Shown piece by piece: positions 1 through 10,313 of a stretch of 64,000 nucleotides of DNA. Positions within the stretch are counted from its first letter, which is position 1. The number at the start of each line of letters is the position of its first letter. Source of the stretch: Gautieria morchelliformis. Lineage: Eukaryota; Basidiomycota; Agaricomycetes; Gomphales; Gomphaceae. The position numbers and the translations under genes were made by a program. The notes beneath the pieces were generated by a model. It was not told where the DNA came from and searched no databases. It saw only the letters and a list, made by a program, of their open reading frames with translations. Location of the stretch: positions 62,001 to 126,000 of the forward strand of contig WHVA01000130.1 in NCBI GenBank assembly GCA_015179125.1. Reading direction: 5' to 3'.

Positions 1-757
1 GTACGTCAGTGTGTGCAGGAACCTTTTTTGAAGGCCTTGCATCACAGCTTCCAGCTTCCAGTTGCGGACCTGGCGATCGAAGCGTTCTACGTTTCGAAGG
101 AACCACTCCTGGGATTCGCCGGTGAGGCGAGTGCCCACATAACCGACCTGCATGTCTATGCTGGTTGGCCCTAGGAGGCAATTCATCTTCAGCCATTGTA
201 GGATGGCTGCCACGAAGATCTCAAACTCTTCGAGGTCAGATCCCCCAGCGTATGGCTCGGGGTGAGCCAATTTCACGCCGGCTTTCGCTAGCACAGACTT
301 CTCTGTGTGTCCGCGGCATCTGCTAACGCCACACGGATCATCCATGTGATCCCATCGTATGGCTCCATTGGCACGACGTCGGCCTGATCAGGGATTCCCT
401 GGCCTTCTGTTGGGGCCATGGATCGCTTGCGCGGCTGTGACACTGCCCGGGGCAGGCTGTTGTATGCCCTGACGGGCCCTGGGGCCCGATCGGGCTCAGG
501 ATCAGGAGCATTTTGTGCTTGAGTTCCAGGGGCATTTTGTGCCTGGTGTCCCCGGTCAGTCCCGCGTTGCGGATCCGCAGCCTGCTGTTGTAGGCTGCAC
601 GCGCATGCTGTGTGTCCTGTACGGCCCGCGTGAGCTGCTCATCAGGCAGCTGAGCGGTGTGGCTGTAGGCCACCGCTTCTTCAGCATTCTTCGCTAGTAG
701 CTCGAGGGCCCACATATGGCGGCGTTTGGCTGTGGCTTCTTTACGCTGCCAGTGCAC
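1..757 (-). pseudogene. Gag capsid-like region of family A element (continues out of window)
   Basis: Reading the minus strand from about 300 to 1 gives a Retrotrans_gag-like segment with 'HPEPYAGGSDLEEFEIF' followed by 'GTRLTGESQEWFLRN', the pattern seen in the capsid part of Ty3/gypsy Gag (a P-x-x-Y-x-G-x-x-D-x-x-x-F start, then G-x-A/S-x-x-W/F). The 338-757 stretch upstream is Gln/His-rich linker. Frame changes separate it from the N-terminal part at 800-1723, so I treat the locus as broken. The zinc knuckle and pol must lie beyond the left edge. Confidence 0.6.
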
Positions 758-799
758 GACTTCGAGCTCTAAGCTCTCGGTCGTCGTTTCAGAGTCAGG

Positions 800-1723
800 T
801 TACGAGGTGACCTGTTCCCTGACGATCTGTTGGATCGTCTTATGGCTGTCCATTGGGGCAGCCGGTTTCTCTTGCGGTTCATTCCTGAACCTTACGTCCT
901 GTTCGACCAGGACGGCTGGTGGCGGCATTCGCTGCTTGTCCCGCTCCTTTCGGCGCGGGTCTTCCACATCGTTACCGCGTTCGTTGGCTGCGGACGGTCG
1001 CGAACTCAGACGTGTTGTGTCGCGTTCCCCACGTGGGCGGAGGGCTTTCTGGACGTCCTCCAGCGTGGCTGCATCTTGCAGCCTGATCTCCTCCGCCTGG
1101 TGGAGTTCCTTGCCGATTGCCATTAGGGCGGAGGTGGCGTTGTCAAGCTGTGATGCCAGCTGATCGTGCTTGTGGCGTGTCAGCGTGCTTCGGTGCAGTG
1201 CAGCCTGCACCTGCTTGTTCAGGGCCTCTGCTGTCTCTTGGTTGATGGCGTGAGCTCTCGAGCTCTTGCGACTGGAGCTCAAGTATTCCGAGCCCTGACC
1301 ATCATCTGGGGCTCGTCTTTTTGCCATCATCCCCCCTTCAGGGACGATCGTCGTCGCTCTACTTCGTGAGCATCGGTTCGAGTCATGGCTTTGTGCCCGC
1401 CTCGATGTTGATGCTCTGCTGTCTGATGACGGCGAGACTTCTCTTCCCTTTCCCTTGTCTCTGGGCAGAGGGGAATGGGGGAGCGGCGCCGGCTGGTTGC
1501 CTGGCGTCGTCTCTTCCTCGGCCACGCTCGATGAGACGTGGTCAGGGTTTTCCTCGTCCTCCACTGGGGGGATGAGGGCAGTGAGATCTACGATCTCTCC
1601 ATCTTCTAATGTCCTGGACTCTTGGTCCAGGGTAGCGTCAGCCGTCATGTCGCTGGGCTGCACCTGGGGCGTGGACCACGAGCTTGTTGCTCGTGTCCAT
1701 CTTCGACTGCGTGGAATCATCAT
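800..1723 (-). CDS. Gag N-terminal region of family A element (307 codons)
   Basis: An open frame starts with an ATG near the end of the leader. The N-terminal third is acidic and Ser/Thr/Pro-rich; the middle is charged and alpha-helical, with a probable coiled coil around residues 160-240; the end is Arg-rich. This is the usual look of the poorly conserved N-terminus of Ty3-type Gag. The same protein start is encoded at 12780-13030 in the second copy, which supports a real gene. The frame stops at 800, but Gag-like coding resumes in another frame at 757 and continues to base 1, so this copy is interrupted. It belongs to the same polyprotein as the capsid-like region at 1-757. Confidence 0.6.
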   Translation of the reverse strand: MMIPRSRRWTRATSSWSTPQVQPSDMTADATLDQESRTLEDGEIVDLTALIPPVEDEENPDHVSSSVAEEETTPGNQPAPLPHSPLPRDKGKGREVSPSSDSRASTSRRAQSHDSNRCSRSRATTIVPEGGMMAKRRAPDDGQGSEYLSSSRKSSRAHAINQETAEALNKQVQAALHRSTLTRHKHDQLASQLDNATSALMAIGKELHQAEEIRLQDAATLEDVQKALRPRGERDTTRLSSRPSAANERGNDVEDPRRKERDKQRMPPPAVLVEQDVRFRNEPQEKPAAPMDSHKTIQQIVREQVTS

Positions 1724-2183
1724 GCTTGCAGCCGACAGTAGAAGGTCTACTGGAGGGTCTCAACAATGTTTAGTCGTCGACGCAGCGATCTTTTTCAAGA
1801 TTGCTTCGAATCCACAATCAGTTGGTCGCGTGGCGATCAACTGCAGGATAGTTCAAAAAGGTGTAAAGATGACGATCTTTGACCTTGTATCACAAGGGCA
1901 CTGCAGAACTTGACCAAATAGTGGTATTCTGAATGCTACGTAGTGACAGTGTAAGGTTAAGATGCGATGGGAACCGCTGGCCGGTTCCCACACATAAACT
2001 ATACAGTGGGTCCCTAAGGGGCCCACTGGGATTATGTAATAACTAGAATACATGTATGATATCTAGGTTATTTACATGATTCTTGATAGCTCTATCGCTC
2101 GCACCCCTCAATTTGACTGGTAACTCTCTATGCCTCTATTGCTTGTGACCCTGGAATTGCTGTGTTTGCCTAGTCTGACCCTG

Positions 2184-2632
2184 TGTTAAGGTTGTGTTTG
2201 TACTGCTGCTTGGCTATACCAGGCTGAACTCGGGTCTCAGGTCGGAGGGCTTGGCTTCAACCTCTTGGGTTGCACCCACTCTATGTTCTGCCCTGATTTC
2301 AGGAGCGGTCTCGGCTATAAGCCGAGATACAGGTTTTGATATCAAGCAGAGGGTCTCAAGTACGATAAGCTAATTCAATATCTGAACTGAGGAGCTACTG
2401 TACATGGACTGGATGTCTATATAGCAAAGTAGTGTGCAGGGTCGTGAAGAGAACATGATCGGATCAACGGTCAGGGGAACAAGGGTCAGGCAAACGGGGA
2501 CCTAACTAGGAAAGGGAATCAGGGGTGATGGGAAGTGTGAGGGGAAACCCAAAGGAAGCTGAGAATAACCTGAGGTTCCCAAACGAGAGCCGAAGCCGAG
2601 CTTTGGTCCAGATTCGGGATCGGGTCATAACA
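2184..2632 (-). repeat. 3' LTR of gypsy I (449 bp)
   Basis: It matches 9860-10308 almost base for base. Read on the minus strand it begins TGTTATGACC and ends CTTAACA. It is flanked on the outer side by target duplication CCCTG (2179-2183) and on the inner side by the polypurine tract. The inner LTR edge lies about 135 bases upstream of the opposite-strand accessory gene, so the LTR or this gap may drive that gene. Confidence 0.92.
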
Positions 2633-2766
2633 GTACCTCCCCCTTATGGCCGAACCCATGAGGCCATAAGCGAGATCCTGGAGATTGCCGGGTTGGTGTA
2701 GTTATGTAAGCTTTGTTTCACGTTCTGCTTCTTGTCTTCTCCCATCATCATCAGAATCACGGATCA

Positions 2767-4104
2767 TGTCAGATGCACGTGAAAATCCCATCGACAAGGT
2801 TGATGAGGTTAATGAGGTCAACGCGGAGCTCGCGCAAGCTGAGCGTGAAGCTGTGGAGCGGATGAAAGAGTTGCAGGAGAAGTGGCAACTTCCGCAGGAG
2901 TGCAAAGCAGCTGCAGAGAAGAAGCGGTGGGAGGACGCCGAAAAAGCCAAAGTGGAACGGAAGGCGCAGGCCGAAGCTGCGCGGATAGCGGAAGAAGCGC
3001 GGCTAGCCGAAGAGGCACGGAAAGCCGAGGAAGCTGGGGAAGCCGAGGAAGCGTGAGAAGCAGAGAAGCGGGCCTTGAAGGCGAAAGCCGACGAGGCTCA
3101 GAAAGCAAGGGGGCCGGTTTTTGAACGTGAGTGACAGTGACTTCTGGAATTGCTGAGAGCTGAAACGATTCGACAAGCCGATGTGGACCAGAATTACCAC
3201 ATCCCATCGCCCAAGCCGATCGTAGTGGATTTGGCAACTGCACAGGTGCAGCTTTTGGCTATGAAGCATGCAGCCGAAATAATGCAGCTAAGGCAAAGCC
3301 AAAGGCCTCAGGATCGTGGAAGTGAAAGTTTACCGAGGAATCAGACGAAGAGGAGTCTGAGGAAGAGGTGAGTCTTCGTGTCGGGTTGGTTCAGTTTCTT
3401 TTTTGACTTTTTTTTTTTAGCATGAACCTTGCAACACGTGTAGACGTCGTCAAACCCAGTGTCTACGGGGAAGAAAAACTGCATGCCAGCAATGCATGGA
3501 CTGGAAAGTCCAGTACAGCTTCCTGGATGGGAAGCGGAAGCGGAAGGATGAGGATGCGACCAAGGGACTGGGGCCAAAAAAGGCCAAGACGTCTCCGGTC
3601 AAGCCGTCGGGAGCCATACCGATGGTAGACATCTGTGCGGGGCCGTCGGGAGTGGGGATCAAAGGGTTGAAACCCAATGGGTTTTTGGGAGCGGAGGTTT
3701 CCCAAATGGTGAAGGATCTGCTGGCTCGTCAAAATGAGCAGCTGGAGTGGAGCAACCATTTGCTCTGGGGGGTGTTGGATTTTGTGCAGCGGATCGAGCG
3801 GCACAACTCGAAATTGAACAAGCGGCTGCGCATGTGGGCCACTGCAGCCGAGAATGTGTCCTTATGGACGGGAATGCATTCGGATTTGGGCGAGTTTGAT
3901 TTGGCGGGGGGTTCGGGTTCGGGTGAAAAGGGAGCAGAGGAAAAGGGTAAGGGGAAAGAGAAAGAGAGAGACGAGACAGAGGGAAAAGCGGAAGTGGGAT
4001 CGGTTTCGGATTTGGGTTCAGAAGATGGGAGCGGGGGAGACGAGCGGGATGACGGGGGAAAGAATGCAGGAGCGGATGAGGAAGAGACTATGGAAGACAA
4101 CTGA
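2767..4104 (+). pseudogene. Opposite-strand accessory gene of gypsy I: coiled coil plus Zn2Cys6-like cluster
   Basis: Transcribed against gag-pol and convergent with it. The ATG at 2767 opens a Glu/Lys/Ala/Arg-rich coiled coil to about 3056, where one stop, probably CGA to TGA (..GAAGCGTGAGAA..), breaks the frame; similar Ala/Glu/Lys-rich coding continues behind it. A second block from 3424 holds C-x2-C-x6-C-x7-C-x2-C-x6-Y ('CNTCRRRQTQC' then 'CQQCMDWKVQY'), a Zn2Cys6-like cluster with Tyr in place of the sixth Cys. A basic stretch, a helical region and a long acidic tail ending 'EEETMEDN' follow, with the stop at 4104. Introns probably join the blocks but I could not fix all junctions. Homologous genes sit at the same place in gypsy II and III. 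The family is unknown to me; nuclear DNA binding is inferred from the cysteine spacing. Confidence 0.65.
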
Positions 4105-4361
4105 CTAATGTTTTTTTGTTGTTTTTTCTATACTTATGTGAATCTTTTTTCTTGGTACTTTTTTGTTTCGGCATCGGGATTGGGAATGGAACGGGAGCGA
4201 ATGGACAGACAGAGAGAGGGAAAGCCAAGAACTACAAGCGTAGCTATTCAGCAAAATGGCCAAGAATAAAACATAGCAAAAGAGTGTTTTTTTTTGTTTT
4301 TGTCTAACTAAGAAAGTGACCGTCAAATGAGAGAAAGGAAATGGGGAGCCGAAGCTGGGGT

Positions 4362-5827
4362 TCAGGGAACCCATGGTCCAGGCTTGGCCAAGTGAAAGTC
4401 GGTCACAATCTTGGCCGCATGGCCGAGCTTGGTCACAAGGACCCATGACGTCTCTTCATCGGTACCTTCATACCCAGCCCAACGGACAAGGTACAGGAGG
4501 TTACAGGGTCTACGGCGTCGGTCTATCTTGGAATCAAGAATTTCAGAAATCTCATACTCTGCCTCACTGTCGATCTTGACTGGAGGCAGCGGAGACTGAA
4601 CCCGGTTCGGGATGGTATTTGGGATTGCGGGTTCGAGCATGGAGACATGAAAGACCAGGTGGACTGCCCGAAGGCTATCCGGCAAGTGTAGAATGTAAGC
4701 TCAGGATCCAGCCTGGCGAATGATCTCAAAGGGACCGAGGTACTTTTCAGCCAGCTTCTTCGAGGGCCGGGTTGTCTGGAAGAACTGCGCTTTTACAAAT
4801 GCGGAGGATCCTATCGCGAACTCGGGAGCAGGAGCGCAATGCACGTCGGCCGAGACCTGATACCGAGATTGAGCGGATTTAATTTGCTCTTTCAGGGCAG
4901 CGTGAAGCTGGTCAAGGTCAACTGCAAAGTCTTGGGCTCGGGAGGATGCGAGGTCCCATTTGGGGTGAACCGTGAGGTTTGGGTTGTATCCCTTGTTGGC
5001 AAAGAAGGGTGATATGCCAGTAGTTGCACTGGGAGCATTGTTGTACGCAAACTCGGCGAGTGGTAGCAATTCGGACCAATTGTCCTGTTGATAATTGCAA
5101 TATACATGTAGATACTGTTCCAGAGTTTGGTTGACACGTTCGGTTTGACCATCGCCTTCAGGATGATATCCCAAGGTGAAATGCAGTTTCATGTCGAGAG
5201 CCTTGCCCAGGGAATGGAAAAAGTGCAAAATGAATTCCAAACCTCGGTTGGATGTCACATGGCTAGGGACACCGTGCTTGAGAAAACGTGCAATATGAAC
5301 AGGCGGGCAAGGTCTGCGGAGGTGACTGTGTCATAGGTTGGGATGAATATGCTCTGTTTGGTTAAGCGGCAAACTACTACAAGGATTGCAGTGAATCCCA
5401 AAGATGCCGGCAACTGCTCAATGAAATCCATGGAGATGGAATTCCAAGGTTGCTCGGGTATCGGAAGCTGCTGCAGGGAGCCGTAAGGCCGATGACGCTG
5501 TGACTTTGAACACAAGCAGGTAGTGCAGGACTTGCAAAAGTCGATAAGGAAAGACCGAAGTGCAGGCCATGTGTATTCCTGTCCGATGAGTTCTAAGGTC
5601 TTGTTTTGACCGAAATGTCCCGAGAGTACATGATCATGTTTGTACTGGAGTACTCGAAGCCGGAGATCGTTGGTATCGGGAACGTATATGCGGGCATCGA
5701 GGTGGAGGAAACCGTCCTCGGTTTGTGTCCATCTTGGGTTGGAACTGTCGCCGAGATGCTTAGCGGCTACAGGGTCAGATGCCAGGTTGGCTAGTATGTC
5801 GGCATGAAGCTTCTCGGAGTCCATCAC
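4362..5827 (-). pseudogene. Gypsy I integrase with C-terminal chromodomain
   Basis: Three open pieces on the minus strand (5827-5255, 5258-4701, 4685-4362) make one integrase. The first has the HHCC zinc-binding start ('HDHVLSGHFGQNKT' then 'CKSCTTC') and the first catalytic Asp ('SMDFIEQLP'). The second has the region of the second Asp, here altered ('MTSNRGLEF', where Asp-Arg-Gly is usual), and the glutamate of 'DGQTERVNQTLEQY'. The third ends in a chromodomain ('YEISEILDSK' and 'YLVRWAGYEGTDEETSW'). Chromodomains of this group are known to steer integration by binding histone marks. The frame change near 5258 and the stop near 4690 make it non-functional. Confidence 0.88.
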
Positions 5828-6064
5828 AATGCTTGCCCAGAGAACGGGTTCAAGCAGACAAGTTGCTCGGAGGGATTCCGACAGTTGTTGATTAGTGAAA
5901 ATTGGTTGGAAGTTTTGCAGGTTGATAGAGCCATAATCATTACCTCCCTCTTTAAGGTAGGTGTCCCATTGTCTAGTTAGAGCGTCGGGTTTTGTACCGA
6001 GCTTTCCGGGATGGAACCAAATAATGAGGTTAAACTGTGAGAGGAATTCAGACCAGCGGGCTTG

Positions 6065-6376
6065 TCATCGGGTTAGCAACTTTGTGGTGGCAAAATACTC
6101 CAAGTTTTTGTGATCAGTGACAACGTCGATAGGGGAGCTGGAGCCCTCTAGATAGTGTCTCCAATGTTGAAATGCTTCAAAAATGGCCAATAGCTCTTTG
6201 TCATGGACATTGTAATTTAATTCGGCACTGGAAAATGTTCGGGAATGGAAAGCGACTGGGTGCAGGACGCCTTCTTCATCAAACACAGACAGGATTGCGC
6301 CAAGGGCATAATCCGAGGCATCGGTTTCCACAACCATAGGCCAGTTGGGAATCCAATGCGACAGGATTGGAGCCAA
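6065..6376 (-). pseudogene. Gypsy I RNase H domain
   Basis: The fragment carries the RNase H signature of Ty3 elements: 'VVETDASDYALGAILS' (first catalytic Asp), 'NYNVHDKELLAIFEAF' (catalytic Glu and Asp region) and 'DVVTDHKNLEYF'. It would degrade the RNA of the RNA/DNA hybrid during cDNA synthesis. The frame ends at a TGA at about 6066-6068, where homologues have Arg-Gln (CGA to TGA on the minus strand). The part between this domain and integrase (5828-6060) also contains gypsy-like coding sequence. Confidence 0.85.
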
Positions 6377-6445
6377 AGTGAAAACCTCCTTAAGGTAATT
6401 GAAGGACTTTCGGCATTCTTCAGTAAATGCCCACAGGGTGCCTTT

Positions 6446-7279
6446 TCAGGTAAGCCGGGTTAGGGGGACCGTGATATCGGAATAGTTATAGATAAAGCGG
6501 TGGTAAAAATTGGCAAAGCCGAGGAAGGACTGTATGTCTTTTACCTTCTGAGGTTCAGGCCAATCACGGATTGTCTGGACTTTGTCTTTGGACATGGTAA
6601 ATCCATTGGTCGACAGCATATACCCTAAGAATTCCACAGAATCTCGGTGCCATTTGCATTTGTCGGGTTTAGCAAAGAGACCGTGTTTCTGAAGACGCCG
6701 CAATACTTCACGGACGTGTTCCCTGTGTTTGACTGGGTCGTCGGAGTAGATGAGTATGTCATCAAGGTACACAATGACACATACATCAAGCATATCTCCA
6801 AAGACGTCATTCATAAAATGTTGAAAAACCGCAGGACCATTGGTCAAGCTGAAAGGCATGACTAGCCATTCGAATGAGCCCTACCGGGTCCAGAATGCTG
6901 TTTTTCACTTGTCACCTTCGGCGACTCCGACGAGGTGGAATGCATGCCGAAGGTCAATTTTGGTATAAATCCAAGCCTTTCGAGGGGCATCCAACAAGTC
7001 GGTAATCAACGGGAGTGGATAGCGGTCCTTCTTCGTAATCTTATTGAGTGCTCAGAAATCCACGCAGAGCCAAAGTTTGCCACTCATCTTTTTGACAAAG
7101 AGGATAGGGGCTCTGTGGGAGGACCGAGTGGGCCAAATGTAACACAAGTTCAGCTGCTCATCAATGAAGGCTTGGAGTGTGGCAAGCTCCAAGGTAGAGA
7201 GCGAGTATAATAGGGGTTGAGGAGGAGTAGCACCATCCTCCAGGGCGATCTTTAGATCATAGGGTCGGTGGGGAGCCAA
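6446..7279 (-). pseudogene. Gypsy I reverse transcriptase
   Basis: Two open pieces. The first (7279-7052) has the N-terminal fingers ('PHRPYDLKIALEDGA' and 'ILFVKKMSGKLWLCVDF'). The second (6859-6446) has the palm with the catalytic '[12 protein letters not shown]' and the thumb ('[18 protein letters not shown]'). Between them (6860-7051) the expected '[19 protein letters not shown]' coding is present but holds stops, for example where 'EGDEWKTAF' is expected. The product would copy element RNA into cDNA; this copy cannot make a full enzyme. Confidence 0.88.
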
Positions 7280-7983
7280 GGCATCACCCTTGGATTTACT
7301 ATAAAGACATCCACGAAGTCATGGTACTCCTTCGGAACATCCTTTAGATCCACCAGATCGGGTTGCACAGAGGCCAAACAGGCCAATGTCTCGGGTTTGG
7401 GTTGTTCCAGGTTTAGCTGGAAACATTGGGAACCCTCTAGTTTGCAGGCATGGTGAAATGCCGCTGCATTCAGGAGAGCCACTCGGGGAGCTTCCAAGCT
7501 CAGGTTTGGCTCAGTCTCGGCCGTAGAGGTGCAAGCAGCCAAAGCTGGCAGGTTGTCCACAGGACTGCCCGGGAGGGTAGTTCGGAATGTAATACTGCCC
7601 AATACCCAGTCAATCAACGGATTGTAGCGGGTGAGCCAGTTGTGTCTGAGAACTACCAAAATAGACGAATCAAGGGGGGTGACATAAAATTCTACGGAAT
7701 GGGTGTGACCATTGGGGAAATGGATAGGTAGCTCTACAGCTTCAGTAATTACCGAATTTGTACAACCATCAAACAAACGGAGCGGGATTGGATCTACGGA
7801 TCCAGTTTTCAGGCTATTTCTACTTACAAAAACAGATTCAATGAAACAATGAGTAGAGCTGGAATCTACTAGGGGTTTAAACTTTTGGTTGGGGAGCAGG
7901 GATGAGGATAAACTAACTACAAGAGAATTCGGGGAAAAGAGAGCAGAAGCATTGATTCTTACCTCCCCCAATGCGCAAGCCAA
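7252..7983 (-). CDS. Gypsy I aspartic protease and protease-RT linker
   Basis: An open piece of 243 codons. It holds a retropepsin-like fold with the active site as 'PLVDSSSTHCFIES' where Asp-Ser/Thr-Gly is expected, so the catalytic Gly is replaced by Ser. The second conserved motif reads 'VVLRHNWLTRYNPLIDW'; the usual form is L-G-H-N-W-L, so Gly is replaced by Arg. The C-terminal part is the linker before RT ('DVPKEYHDFVDVF'). Both changed glycines suggest a dead enzyme. It would normally cut the Gag-Pol polyprotein inside virus-like particles. Confidence 0.8.
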   Translation of the reverse strand: MACALGEVRINASALFSPNSLVVSLSSSLLPNQKFKPLVDSSSTHCFIESVFVSRNSLKTGSVDPIPLRLFDGCTNSVITEAVELPIHFPNGHTHSVEFYVTPLDSSILVVLRHNWLTRYNPLIDWVLGSITFRTTLPGSPVDNLPALAACTSTAETEPNLSLEAPRVALLNAAAFHHACKLEGSQCFQLNLEQPKPETLACLASVQPDLVDLKDVPKEYHDFVDVFIVNPRVMPWLPTDPMI

Positions 7984-8079
7984 GTCAATGTGACCCTCAG
8001 TATGCGCGGAGGCTGTAGGGCCACTGACTATTTTTTCGTGCCCAAAGCCGAGCTATCGGCTTTATCGTCGGACATCTTC

Positions 8080-9250
8080 CTGTCAGAAGCCATGGCTGCC
8101 CAGGCCGACGTGGCTCTCGGACACTCCTTCGCACGGTGGCCACTCTGCGCACATACTAAGCAGAGGTTGTTATCCATGTGATGCTGGCGTTCTGCAGGCC
8201 TGAGTTTGCCGTCCTTGCCGAGTCTGTCCGGTTCGGGTTTTTTCTGACCCTCAGACTGATTATTCCCTTTCAGCTTGTCCTTGCCTTTGCCTTGGTTATT
8301 ACCAGCATTGGCATTGGAGTTGCCGGAACGTTGACCTTGACATCGGTTGTTGTTCTGGGAGCCTTGGTTTTGGTTGGCCGACTTGTTGTTCTTGGCCCTG
8401 GGTTTGGGAGTGGAATGAGTCTTGCAAGAGAGTTCATTGCAACGTTCCCAATACCTTTGGTCGATTTTCTGAATGAGGTCTCAGAGGTTGTCAAGGGTTC
8501 AGGGTTTGTCGAAGTGCACCATTTCATCCTTGATTCGCTTCGGCAAAGCCAAATAGGCTTGGCGATGCAAAGCCGAATCATTATACTGAAGGACAGATGC
8601 GATTCTGTAGAATTCGATGAAAAACCGAGTTGCCTTGTGGTTATCCTTCATGACCAAATTCTCGAGCTCAATTTCGGCATCCACAACTTGATCGTAAGGA
8701 CCGAAATTCAGGTAGAGCTCTTCCGTGAATGCCATATAATCCGAAGCCCATACGGGACCATCAGCAGGGTCATCTGCAAGGTAGGGCTCAAAATAATCCA
8801 GAGCTGTTCCCTTGAGGAAGGACAAAAGATAGTTCACTTTCGTAGAACCATCTCGGAATGCTTGGGGTTTGGCACGGAAGGTCAGTGTGCACTGGAGAAG
8901 AAATCCTCGGAGCTTCTTCGGGTCCAAGCCATCAAACTGGTCGGGTTCCCGGAGTTTCGCTTTCGAGTCACTTCGGCCCCCGCCACCACCAAGCCCATTG
9001 TCGGCGAGCTTTTCCAAAGCTATGAGCAATCGCCCAACCTGTTCCTCGCCGTTTGCCGCTGCATTCGGGTTGGGATTAGGTCTCGGGCCTGCTACTTCGG
9101 GATCAGAATTATGCTCGGAACTGGAATCGGAATCATCACCACCTCCGCCACCATCGCCAGGATCACTCGGCTCGGGGGCTCAGCGCTCGGTTCTTCAGGA
9201 ACTTCGCTGACACGCCCTCGGCCAGCACCAATAACTCAGCGCCGGGGTGC
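8080..9250 (-). pseudogene. Gypsy I Gag with CCHC zinc knuckle
   Basis: The capsid part (open 9029-8499) has 'EPDQFDGLDPKKLRGFLLQC', 'VNYLLSFLKGTALDYFEPYL' and 'ELYLNFGPYDQVVDAEIELE', the typical Gag core of basidiomycete Ty3 elements. A zinc knuckle follows near 8175-8130, C-x2-C-x4-H-x4-C ('CLVCAQSGHRAKEC'), for RNA packaging. The N-terminal part towards 9250 is acidic and broken by stops. Gag would form the virus-like particle in the cytoplasm. Confidence 0.82.
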
Positions 9251-9859
9251 GGGTTGAACTGACAGAGGGTTGGAATACCGGTGACGGAACGGGGAGTTTT
9301 CTGGGACACTCGAAGCACCTCATGCACACCGTGTCAGGGGACACCCTGTTTTCCATTTCCAGTTCCAACACCACACCCAGTTCCAACTCCATTTCCGACT
9401 CCGGTTCCGGTTCCGATTCCATCTCCGCCTCCGCTTTCAGAAATGATTCCACTTCTGGGAGAACTTCCACCAGTTCTGTTCGCTTCGCCAGTTCCACTCC
9501 AATTTCCGACTTCCGCTCTCGGAACAGTGTCGGAAATCAAGTGACTCGCATAATAGGTGGCATCAAGGGTCGATCAAGGGTCAGGGAGGTCAGGGGGATG
9601 CAGGGTTGATGGCGGGTGCCAAGTGTTGTCCCTGGCTGCGCAGCGTAGTATAATATGGGCTCGCTGACATTGGGGGTCCTTAGACTTTTCTCTTTGGTTT
9701 TCCCCTTGTCAGTTGTGTGGTAGTGTGATCTCCACAGCCAGCCAGGGTTGCCCTTACACGCCGAGCTTCAATTGTCGGTGTTACGCGGCTGCCTTCGGCA
9801 TGGGTATAAGATCAGGTAATCGGCATTCTGAACAAAGAGTGTAGAGAGTTCAGATATAC

Positions 9860-10308
9860 TGTTAAGGTTGTGTTCCTACTGCTGTTTGGCTATACCAGGC
9901 CGAACTTGGGTCTCAGGTCAGAGGGCTTGGCTTCAACCTCTTGGGTTGCGCCCACTCTATGTTCCACCCTGATTTCAGGAGCGGTCTTGGCTATAAGCCG
10001 AGATACAGGTTTTGATATCAAGCAGAGGGTCTCAAGTACGATAAGCTAATTCAATATCTGAACTGAGGAGCTACTGTACATGGACTGGAGGTCTATATAG
10101 TAAAGTAGCATGCAGGATTGTGAAGAGAACATGATTGGATCAATGGTCAGGGGAACAAGGGTCAGGCAAACGGGGATCTAACTAGGAAAGGGAATCAGGA
10201 GTGATGGGAAGTGCGAGGGGAAACCCAAAGGAAGCCAAGAATAACCTGAGGTCCCCAAACAAGAGCTGAAGCCAAACTTCGGTCCGTATTCGGGATCGGG
10301 TCGTAACA
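9860..10308 (-). repeat. 5' LTR of gypsy I (449 bp)
   Basis: Partner of 2184-2632, the same length with scattered, largely transition differences. On the minus strand it begins TGTTACGACC and ends TTAACA, with target duplication CCCTG at 10309-10313. I could not recognise a tRNA-complementary primer site just inside it (below 9859). Confidence 0.92.
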
Positions 10309-10313
10309 CCCTG

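Larger units (their letters stand above)
1..2076 (-). mobile_element. Ty3-like LTR element, family A, truncated by the window edge
   Basis: The element reads leftward. Its LTR starts on the minus strand at 2076 with TGTAAATAACC, and the same start occurs at 12427 in the second copy on the plus strand. LTR and leader occupy about 2076-1724, followed by gag from 1723 down to base 1, where the window ends, so pol and the other LTR are not visible. The LTR 3' boundary cannot be fixed because no second LTR of this copy is present. I found no clear primer-binding site. The two copies lie in opposite orientation on either side of gypsy I. Confidence 0.75.
2184..10308 (-). mobile_element. Gypsy I: complete chromodomain Ty3/gypsy element (chromovirus), decayed
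   Basis: An 8,125-bp element with two 449-bp LTRs and a perfect 5-bp target duplication, CCCTG at 2179-2183 and 10309-10313. Order on the minus strand: 5' LTR (9860-10308), Gag and CCHC knuckle, protease, reverse transcriptase, RNase H, integrase, chromodomain, polypurine tract, 3' LTR (2184-2632). A polypurine run (AAGGGGGAGGTAC on the minus strand) directly abuts the left LTR, which fixes the orientation. Several stops, many explicable as CGA to TGA, break the polyprotein, so it is not autonomous. About 1.7 kb between the chromodomain end and the 3' LTR encodes a separate gene on the opposite strand. Confidence 0.92.

Noticed and set aside
8178..9257. Long plus-strand open frame of 359 codons
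   Set aside because: It is the antisense shadow of gypsy I Gag; the minus strand has the recognisable Gag core and zinc knuckle here.
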